From Pictodentalium vernedei (lineage: Eukaryota > Mollusca > Scaphopoda > Dentaliida > Dentaliidae), in the NCBI GenBank assembly GCA_031216915.1, contig CM062297.1, positions 544,196,971-544,260,970 on the forward strand: a stretch of DNA of 64,000 nucleotides, in the 5' to 3' direction. Shown piece by piece: positions 55,384 to 64,000 of the stretch. The notes under the pieces were generated by a model, which searched no databases, had not been told where the DNA came from, and saw only the letters and a list, made by a program, of their open reading frames with translations. Positions within the stretch are counted from its first letter, which is position 1. Each line of letters begins with the position of its first letter. The position numbers and the translations under genes were made by a program.

Positions 55384-55710
55384 TTATATGATGTTTTTAA
55401 CACGGCCACATGAAGATTTGGGATCATTTCTCTTCGGAAAGTGATTTGTGAAATTTCTTTGTCTATTTTCATTGATGAAACAAAATTTTGTCACCTGTTT
55501 CCCTGCAACATTTTTGGGGGGTCTGTAAGTGCTTTGGAAGCTTAATAAGTTGTTAACCACGTTTCTGTAGTTTTCTTCACCTCCTTTTTCTTCAAGGGAC
55601 ATGTTTTTTCCAAACATGTCCAATGTTGGGGTCTGTTTGTTTTTGCCCAGTGCTGTAATGCTTTCGCCTATAACACTGGGTATTTTCTGCTGGCTACGAC
55701 ATTTGTGAAG
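55384..55710 (-). CDS. Unrecognised open frame of about 108 codons
   Basis: The frame is open from after a TGA near 55,713 to 55,384. The first ATG is at 55,621-55,623 (MDMFGKNM). Composition is protein-like, with basic and polar residues (RPPKNVAGKQVTKFCFINEN). No domain was recognised. It may be an exon or a transposon fragment. Confidence 0.25.
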   Translation of the reverse strand, partial: LHKCRSQQKIPSVIGESITALGKNKQTPTLDMFGKNMSLEEKGGEENYRNVVNNLLSFQSTYRPPKNVAGKQVTKFCFINENRQRNFTNHFPKRNDPKSSCGRVKNII

Positions 55711-55887
55711 TACTCATTTTCCCCATTATTGTTGTAGGAGAATCTTACATAATTTGAAATTCCTTCCCTCCCCCTATCAAAAGTAGGGGCTGCAGGTAGG
55801 ACTTATTTCAAACATTTATTTTGCCTTGACAATGTTTATATGTGGTTCTTATATTATGTATTTCTTGTTTAGGTATGTTACCACTAG

Positions 55888-56103
55888 GTCAGGACTTTAG
55901 ATCAGTCTAATTTGGGAACAACGGCAAATATGAATCAGCTGTATTGTGGCCTGTATGGTTGGAGAAAAAAGCGCTGGTATTTTCTTCTTCTTGACGGTTG
56001 CTTTAGGTGTAGGTCACCCTCTCAAAATGATAGTTTAAATGATAGTTTACAACCCCTTTTTATTGGCCTTCAACATTATCACTGGTGTCCACCACCCCAT
56101 GAC
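55888..56103 (+). other. Possible internal exon (72 codons, phase 0)
   Basis: Open frame between TTACCACTAG and a consensus donor, GAC followed by GTAAGTTT. The product has paired cysteines (LYCGLYGWRKKRW, FRCRSPSQ, HWCPPPHD). No family recognised. The donor quality is the main support. Confidence 0.35.
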
Positions 56104-56183
56104 GTAAGTTTACTTGAGAAGGCTTCTTAGTTTCCCAGTGTCGAGCCAAAGTCCTATTTGAATGTAAATTACACATGACGTTT

Positions 56184-56372
56184 AATTGGAAATGCCACAA
56201 ACATGGATATAATAGATCGCAAGCTTCATGTCCACAATCATATAGAATTTGTCAGAGAAATGCAATCGGCATCGACATTCGTATACGACACTGTCAATGC
56301 CTATCGCTTTTCTATGGCGAACTCTGTGGGGTTTTTCAAAATTATTTATCTGTTGCATTGTTTGATTCGAAG
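56184..56372 (+). other. Possible exon before a consensus donor
   Basis: Two plus-strand frames are open up to GATTCGAAG followed by GTAAGC. One reads NMDIIDRKLHVHNHIEFVRE, the other is cysteine-rich. The acceptor is unclear. Together with 55,888-56,103 it could belong to a host gene or to an intron-bearing transposon. Confidence 0.3.
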
Positions 56373-56822
56373 GTAAGCTCTAAGATATATTGCAAGCTTT
56401 CGGGTTACCTGACCAAACTATATATATTGCTGAAACACTGCAAAACTTTGGAAAAAGTTTCAAACTCTGCATAATTTGGGCGCAATTATCTTACTTGGGC
56501 ACAGCATTTACCATCATTATTTGGGAAGAATTTAAAGGCCTGCACTAGGTTTGTATCATTTACTGTAAATTTTTTTTACTACTTCCAGCCTTTGAATTTT
56601 TCAGTACGAGGACCACATACCTGAAGTGAGTTTGATACTCTTGTGGTGTTTACATCCAATCAATTTTTTTGTATGATACAATATTTTCTAATGCTTCTCT
56701 TGGTTAGTTATAATATATTTATATATTCTTTTGACAGGTTTTCTTGTGATTTATTGTCATTTTGTCTTTGTTTTCCCAGGTAACTTACATTCTGCTTGTG
56801 TTTTCCAGGTTCCTTGTGCATA

Positions 56823-59800
56823 ATGCCTCGCACCGTTTTATGCAGTAGATGTTAGATAAAGAAGCATGTTGATGACAACCACTCTGATTGTGTTACCTGC
56901 AGTGGATGCTGTCAGGACTTTTGCTTGTGCTATTTGTGGCATCTGGCCCAAGAAGTTATGGTCAGAAGTCAGAACTGTTCTCAGATCTATTGCTAAAAAG
57001 GATCAGATGGTGTTGCCGGCATCCAAGGCATCTCAGTCTCTCCCTGTCATTGATCTCATTAAAGATGTTAACAACAATTTTGTTATTTCAGGTCAAGACA
57101 TGGTTACAGATCATCAACTGATCTTCCACAGATTAGCAGTTATTATTAGGTTACGGCGACCCTTGAGAGCCGAGTCTTTGCAGGTACTAGGTTGGGAGAT
57201 CACGGTCTCCCTTATGACCTTAGTGCCGCATTGTTTGCTACAACATTAGTGAATGACCCTACATTGTACTCGGGAATGGAGGTCCTTATTTGGCATTCTG
57301 GTGTCAGGGACTTTTAAAAACATAACCCACCCTTCTTGAGTCTATGAACTCTACGTGTGAGTGTTGCATTGTGTGAGGGCACAACTGATTTTGGCCGAGT
57401 CCAATTTCGAACACACTGTGAAGCCAAAGTAAGCTCACACACTGAGGTTCTTAGTAGTTTCTTTGGAACCTAGCATTTTGGCAAGTCTCTTCACTTACCT
57501 GGTTTTCAAGGACCTCATTTCTCCACAAGTCAGGTAACGTATGAGCATTATCCATTAGAATTGCGCAATTCCGGTTGTGTTAATACCCAAAGCTTATGGA
57601 GTATACAGATTAGTAGTCAGATTACTCCATCTTCTGACTTGTTACCTTTATCTTACTCTGCTAGTTTAGTAGATTCTTAACCTCCAGGCACATCGTTGCC
57701 TCCATCTTATGCATCTGGTCGTCGAGAGGGTGTTGCACATTATACCTCATCACTTGCCTCCGATAATGATGAGTATTTTGCCAGTGGCACAGATCATTCA
57801 TATCTTCAATATGAGCATCGTCTGTTGGGTCATAGACATTCTTACTGTTCTTCAGCCTACTGTGATAGATTTGTACCTCGTCCTTCAGATTCTGTTACGG
57901 AACGAGATACATCTTCTGCTTCTCATCGTTCTGTATCATTCAGGTCTCCCCATTTAGGTCTCCCACAGTGGAACCTACTTCTCTCAGCCCAACTTCCGTA
58001 TTACATGTTAGGCTAAGGCATTCTCTGCTTTGCTGATTCCATTGCTCCTCAGAAGAGAGTTGCTGATCCCTCATTAGAATTGGCACCTAACAGAGTGTCT
58101 GTGCTTCTCATTCTGACTCTTACCTCTCCATTTCTCAACCTTCTTAGAAACTTAGACCATCTCTTCAGTATGAGTGTAATCCATTGGGTCATAGATACTT
58201 ATTCTGCCTTTCATTGTTCCTTCTCATTTAGGTTTCCATAATGGGACTGCTTCTCTCAGCCCAACCTTGGTATTTTGACATTTGGCTCAGGCACTCTCGT
58301 CATTTGCTGTTTTGCTTGCTACTCAGAAGAGAAATGCTGATCGCTCATTGGATTCTTCTGTCTCTTTCCCTTTACATTCACCACTGATCTATCAGATTCT
58401 CGGCTTCCTGTCACATCGTTGCCACCTTTATATGCGTCTAAAGAAAGTGTCACACTTTCTACCTTATCATATGCTTCAGATAATGATGGGTATTTTGTTA
58501 ACACCACAGGTTATTCACTACTTTTAATGAACGTTTTCCATCAATCTGAGGAGTGATTACTGTTCTTCCGCCTTCCGTAATAGATCCATACATGATTTAC
58601 CGGATGCTCTTACAAAATCGGTTATTTCCATTGCTTCTCTTGTGAGCACTGCATCTGGTAAGGGCGCAACTTATGGGGAGGCGTCTATTCATGCTGCACT
58701 TACCTATCAAGCTCTCACACTTTTGGTTCATTTTGTATTTTGATCATGAAAGCCTTTCCGCAAGTAGGTGTTCTCTTTTCTTTCAGTTTTCTAGAACCTC
58801 AGATTTCAGCAACTATCAGCCTTACTTATATTATCCATCTGAAGCGCTCATTTTCCAGATGCGTTTTAATACACTAGGCTTGCAGTTAGTATAGATTAGC
58901 CATCATGCTTATTGGCTGATTCTTGTTTCCCTTACACATTGTTACCACCTTTGTATGCATCAGGTTGACGAGAGAGGGTCACTCATTTTACTTCATCACA
59001 TGTTGTAGATGTTGAGGGGTATTATGTTAATGGGAACTATGATTTGTCTCTTTTCTTTGACTGTGGTCTGTTGGTTCCTGGAGCTAGTATTTTCTGTTGG
59101 TTCCTGGAGTTTGTATGGTTCTTCTCATGCCTATGCTAGATCCGTATTTTGTTTTCCCAAATGCCTAAGGAAATTGTCATTTTCACCTTCCTCGCTTTGT
59201 TCCTTGTCTTTGGTATCTTCTGTAGCAGAAAATACTTCTTTTTCCGAGGTCTGTTTATTGTCATATCGATATTACCTCGGAAGAGATCCTACAAATGCTC
59301 AATGCATTCGATACCATATTAACTTGTGTCGATTCTCAGTCTGATATGTTTACCTGTGTTTCTATGACTGCTCTACATATGGGAGGAGCTCGCTATACTG
59401 TTCTGCTATTCATGAAAGCCACATATTGGTTTTCTCCTTTTTCAGGTTTTCAGCACCCCCAGTACTGGCATTCTCTAGCGTATTATCTATCTATATTACT
59501 CTTTCCGGGTGCATTAATACTTTATGGTTATGACCTGTACTCTTAGTAGTCAGGTAGCTTTCTATCCTGGCTCTTTTCTCTTAGTGGATTCCTGGCTCAT
59601 TTCTCTTAGTGGATTCTTGTGTACCTGATGCATAGTTGATGCTTTCAGATTGGTCAGGTCGTCGAGATTGTGTCACTCATTATTCCATATTGTCTTGTAC
59701 TGATGATTCATCTCATTCATTGGGTGTTTTCTGTTGGACTTGAGTATTTTCAGATCATTTGTTTCCATTGTTAGATCCTTGTTTTCTGTTACTCCTTTCA

Positions 59801-60100
59801 ATCCAGATTCTACTGCGGGATGTGATATCACCCTTATACACGTCACAGCACTTTCCAGGCAGGGGTTTATAGTTTCATATTTTGACCGTTTCATCAAATA
59901 TGATTGTACTACCTGGTGGCATTCGCTATAGCGATACCCATCCTTTTAGCCCACATACTTTGGCTGTAGTTGCTAGCATATATTGGTAGCCAGGCTGCAG
60001 GTCCGGTGGCAGGTTCTGCTGACATTCATCAACCTCTGTGGTGTAAACTTGCTTGGTCATTCATGTTATTCATCTGAAGTGCTTATTACCTGACGGTGTA
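56823..60100 (+). pseudogene. Degraded gag-like region, probably from a DIRS relative
   Basis: From the ATG at 56,823 the sequence reads MPRTVLCSRC, a stop, then DDNHSDCVTCSGC and, after a frameshift, CAICGIWPKKLWSEVRT. A CxxC...HxxCxxC...CxxC N-terminus followed by W-rich sequence is common in DIRS gag proteins. The next 3 kb is serine-rich in short frames and carries diverged repeats with CATCGTTGCCWCCWTCTTAT and TTCTGATAATGATGRGTATT-like blocks (57,690, 58,410, 58,935, 59,640). No RT or recombinase follows. The assignment is tentative. Confidence 0.45.
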
Positions 60101-60555
60101 AATACATATAACCTTCGGTAAATGCCGGTCTATAAGTTCTACGCGTCCTGGCTCTTTCCATGCTTCATTTTCAAGTTGTCAGTGGATTCTCAAGTACATA
60201 ACACTATACCTAAGTCAAGATTTGGGTCAGGTCATCAAATTTTTGTCGCATAGATCATGCAGTTCCGATTTTTATCTGTTTCCTGCATGCAATTTTTATG
60301 ATTCTTATCTTTCGGTTGACAGTTAGTTTGTGTTTTGCAGGATCGATTATGGATTTTTTCTCTCTGCTTTAAAGATCAGGTCATTCTCTCAGTTTTACCT
60401 ATGGAATGGAATTTTAAAACTGCTGCTTCCATTTCCATTCCTTTCATTTTATTGCTTTTATTGCTTTTACCATTAATGCTCATTTGCTTCTGTCTGTAAC
60501 AGAGTAGGAGCTTTCTCTGTTGTTCTGTCATCTGGTCCTATTATGGTAATTTGGT

Positions 60556-60780
60556 AAGTGAAGATAAGCTATTGCCATCATGTGTGCAAAAGTCTGTGAG
60601 TCTGTTCACATTTTCCTTTAGCACAGGCTAAACCCCGTAGTTCTTGTCTGATAGTCACAAAATTTCATCTGTAGGTTTGAGGTCATGTCTAGATGAGAAC
60701 ATCCCCTTTTGGTCACGATACGCCAACTGTGATGGCTGCCCGAGCCCAAAACCCTTTGAAACTTGTTATTGTTTGTGGGA
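60556..60780 (+). repeat. Fragment of Helentron-like family A
   Basis: AAGATAAGCTATTGCCATCA, GTAGTTCTTGTCTGATAGTC and GTCTAGATGAGAACATCCCC match the 5' part and array of element A1 (14,519 onward). No 3' end. Confidence 0.6.
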
Positions 60781-61253
60781 ATTGAATAATTATATTTTTA
60801 TTAAAATCAAATTGATATTTCTACACTCTGTCATTGTTGTCCTTAAATAGTTGAAAGCTGTGTTGGTGGTCCCAACTACATGTATTGCCTTAATAGTGCC
60901 ATGTTATTGCCGTAATGTCAGGTAATGTTGCTACAATATGACAATAATCAAAAATACTTTGCAAAATGTTGATTAAAGGAGTGTTGGTCATGTTTTGAAG
61001 CATAAAGCGATTTTTTAGAAAGTAACTGTAATGTATGGGAAAACATTCCTGTAAATTACTTTTTCTGGCAATCAGGTAAAATCTTATAAAGTGCAAGGAA
61101 ATATCTTCTTTTCGCTTGATAATTTCCTTATTGTCAGATTGCATTAGCAATATTCTTTAAAAATAGGGTCCAAGTTGGAATGGTGGTAGTACAGTGATGC
61201 CAACTTCTTTGGATGTCTCTAAATTGAATAACCCCATTTGTCAGGGTAATTTC
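60781..61253. other. Unassigned AT-rich spacer
   Basis: No coding region or repeat recognised before the second DIRS element. Confidence 0.4.
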
Positions 61254-61520
61254 TTATCAACCTACCTTACAGTTGTTTACTACAGGCTTGCACTACAGTG
61301 GAAGACCCTAACTTGGATAAAATACTCTCTATTTTAATCTTTCCCAAGAGGTTTGGGAAAGAAAAGTGGTGTAAAAAACACCACGAAAAAAAAAGCTAAA
61401 ACTGGGTCGAGCGCCATCGGCGCACACCCAGTAGGGGACACTCTTCCCTTAGTACAATTCCACGACTTCTGTTAACCAGTGCGCAAAGCAGTCATCAATT
61501 AATCATTCTTTTTTTTGTCC
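61254..61520 (+). repeat. Left inverted terminal repeat of the second DIRS
   Basis: Matches 26464-26715 and the reverse of 33053-33305, including ACACCACGAAAAAAAAAGC and CCCAGTAGGGGACACTCTTC. Confidence 0.9.
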
Positions 61521-61929
61521 GCGGCACGTGAAGGATGTGTCGCCATTTTGCATTACGAAACAGTGATAATTCAACTCGTCGATAATGGTTTCCTGTGACT
61601 GGAATTATGGATATGAAGATAGTATAATAACAGGACTGAGTTTTATATATTCTCATTAATATTTTCGACCACATTTTCATTGAATTTTATATATATTTTC
61701 CGATTTTGCGCATGATTTTCAAAATCGTTCTGTGCGGTTCGGCTATAAAATTTTTCGGTTGATAAATTTTAATATTATTATTGGAGTTAGGTGTCAATGT
61801 GGCACTGTATGGACAGGATTTCTTCACTCTGTTGAGGGCTGAATTTCTGTTTTTTAGGTCCCTGTCGGCCGTCTGGGTTCTGTTGTGTACCCACCAGTTC
61901 TTTTTACTGCCACCTTCTCTCATAGTTGG

Positions 61930-64000
61930 GGCTGTTCTACTTTCTGTATCTTTTGAGTTAACCTTTTTCTTCTACTGCTCTCACCTCTGATATTTCCAGT
62001 TCGGTTCCTTTAGGGACAATTTCTTTTGGCCTCGCTTTTGGTGCATTCTTGTGGCTGTTCCTCCTGCATCTGTGGGGGGTGGGGGGAACGCTGTCGTTTC
62101 GGGGCCTCCCCACATGACCACATCTGGTGAGAGTTATACCCCCTCTGTGGGGGATGTGCAGCTCCTCCTGCACCCATGGTGGGGTGGGGTGGGGGGGTGG
62201 GGAACGCTATTGTTTCAGGGCCTCCCGACACGACCACGTCTGGTGAGAGTTATACCCCCTCCGTGGGGGATGTGCAGCTCCTCCCACACCTGTGGGGGGG
62301 GGGGGGACGCTGTCGTTTTGGGGCCTCCCAACAGGACCATGTCTGGTGAGAGTTATTCCCCCTCCGTGGGGGATGTGCAGTTTTTTACCGTGGTGGATAC
62401 TGCGGGAGCTGTTGGATGTCTGGAGAATAGATGCCTGGTTCCGGGACTATGCGCCCTCTCCAGTCTGCATCTGAGGCTGTCACTAGGGTTGTGACTCCTC
62501 CTTCGGAGGCCGAGCTAGGTCACTCTCTCCCCTTTTCCGCCAGTTTTAACAGCTCCCATCATATCTGCTGCTACTGCTGTTCCGTCTACAACGTCATCGG
62601 TCACCGTTTTAGCCGGCCTTAGCTTATCCCTGCAGGGGTCTGCAGTGATGTCTGTAGTGTGGTTGTGGGGTATCGGCCTCAGCCTTCCCTGACTTCAACT
62701 CGACGAAGTCGGAAGTGGCTGCCGACCGAACCCCCTGCTGTGTCCTCTCAGCCGTTGAGCACAGCAGTTTTATCCCTGCAGGGGTCTGCAGAGGGGTCTG
62801 TTAGTGTAGACGTGGGATCTCGCTCGGCGAAGTCGGAAGTGGCTGCCGACCGAACTCCCTGCTGTGTCATCTCAGCCGTTTTATCCCTGCTGGGGTCTGC
62901 AGAGCTGTCTGGTAATGTAGATGTGGGGTATTGGCCTCAGCCTTCCCTGACTTCAACTTGGCGAAATTGGAAGGGGCTGCCGGCCGAACCCTCTCAGCCG
63001 TCGAGTACCTGAGTTTTTCTCATTGGATTCTGATGTTCATGGTGGGGTCACCATGAGCTCTGTGGCGTTTCTGTCCACGCACTCTGGTCCCATGGCCAGT
63101 TTTGTGTGACCAATGCTTTTTGTGCAGCCTGTACCTTCTGTTTCCATTCTGTAGATCCTCGGGGTATGTGATACCCCAATATACATCTGCCTTCAGATGT
63201 TTTCAGCTGCAGCCTGTCTCCCTGCGTTGGGTGTATTTGGGGATCGTGACCCTTCGCTGGTAAATGGGTCGGGAGTGAAGCCACTTTGTCCGTTCGTTCC
63301 CACGTCGTACTGTTCTGACAGTCAGTGAGCTTAGGGAGGCCCTCTCCTTGCTCACCTAGGTTCTGTCCAAGAGCCTTTTCCGGGTGCTTTCAGTGAGGCT
63401 ATGAGTGGTTTCCGGGCGCCCCCTGTGGTGCCGCCTCCCGGGATTGGAAACAGGCTGCTTTCTGATCCCCCTGGTGTGCCTACACCATGGGAGGTGTCGG
63501 CTGATTTGCCCATGATGGGCTGTCTTCCGACTCATGGGATGAGTCCGACATTCCTGACGTCGAGAGCCAACAGTCTTCTGACTTGGGGGCAGCTCTTGAC
63601 TTTGTGTTTGGGTTCCTTCCAGGTCTCAAACTGTCAAACCAACTGACAGTGTCAGCCCGGCCGTGATCATCGGTCGCATGCCTACAGCCTGTGGAGCAAC
63701 CTGCTTCTGGGCGCCTTCGACCGTGCCTGTTGGTACAGGTGGTTGAAGCATTTACAGCTCTGGACTCTAAGCTGAGTTCCAAGGCTATGAAGACGCCGTT
63801 CTTCATCAGGGTTGACACTTTTTTGCCTCCAGTGCATTATCGTTCCTACAATTTCGCCAGTCCGTCAGTCTGCCAGACTTTGACGGTCTTGGATCAGGAC
63901 TCCAACACCCAAGCCAGCCATTTTTCATATGGAGACTCTGGAGTCTGTTAGGCTTATCGGGAGAGATGCTGGAATGCTTTCTCTCTTCGATCATATCGTC
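61930..64000 (+). pseudogene. Gag-like region of the second DIRS, with expanded tandem repeats
   Basis: Collinear with 27137-28600. It contains two expanded arrays: GTGAGAGTTATWCCCCCTC units at about 62,127, 62,244 and 62,345, and TTATCCCTGCAGGGGTCTGC units at about 62,625, 62,770 and 62,883. The frame VEAFTALDSKLSSKAMKTPF (near 63,745) is intact where the first copy is frameshifted. Other stops are present, so the gene is still broken. Confidence 0.6.

Larger units (their letters stand above)
61254..64000 (+). mobile_element. Second DIRS element, cut by the window end
   Basis: It begins TTATCAACCTACCTTACAGT, identical in layout to 26464. It is collinear with the first copy through the terminal repeat, the AT-rich leader (GGAGTTAGGTGTCAATG) and the gag-like region to about the equivalent of 28,600. 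RT and later domains would lie beyond the window. Divergence between copies is roughly 5-15 percent by eye, so both are old or from related subfamilies. Confidence 0.88.

Overview
This is a eukaryotic, AT-rich, intron-bearing-type genomic segment made almost entirely of transposable elements. The repeat types suggest a marine invertebrate, most likely a bivalve or other mollusc: many Helentron-like elements with GTCT/GTCC tracts and internal tandem repeats, DIRS retrotransposons, tRNA-type SINEs, Tc1, hAT and TTAA-flanked MITEs. The organism call is inference. I found no host gene I can name; a few possible exons are flagged at 54.8-56.4 kb.

Layout. 0-2.2 kb: arrays of short motifs in mixed orientation, plus a solo MULE end. 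2,207-5,853: a nearly intact Mutator-like (MULE) element. It has tandem-repeat terminal inverted repeats, an 8-9 bp target duplication, and a PHD + FLYWCH + MULE transposase broken by one in-frame stop codon. It sits inside a TTAA-flanked palindromic element. 5.9-12 kb: more palindromic elements, a 2.7 kb inverted duplication (7.7-10.4 kb), a small Helentron-like element and a SINE with a 13 bp target duplication.

13.2-38.4 kb: one non-LTR retrotransposon (I/Jockey type, minus strand) is scattered over 25 kb. Its pieces appear in the right order: ORF1 with zinc knuckles, endonuclease, reverse transcriptase. They are separated by at least six later insertions: a Helentron-like element with a MITE inside it, a Tc1 element, a full-length DIRS element carrying its own hAT MITE, a small CAGGG-ended element, and two more large Helentron-like composites. 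At several junctions, removing the insertion restores the reading frame. This gives a clear relative order of events.

26,464-33,325: the DIRS element has inverted terminal repeats and an internal complementary region matching both outer ends. It carries gag-like, RT, RNase H and tyrosine recombinase sequence, but is dead: frameshifts, stops, and loss of the first RT catalytic aspartate motif. A second copy starts at 61,254 and runs off the window.

38.4-56 kb: MITEs (TTAA-flanked, Tc1-type), perfect or near-perfect palindromes, a tRNA-type SINE, and Helentron-like elements with 160-340 bp internal tandem arrays. 56.8-60.1 kb: a degraded gag-like sequence with diverged internal repeats, probably another DIRS relative. 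The main biological content is therefore a record of nested transposition, in which the MULE with tandem-repeat ends and the DIRS with a preserved internal complementary region are the best preserved systems.
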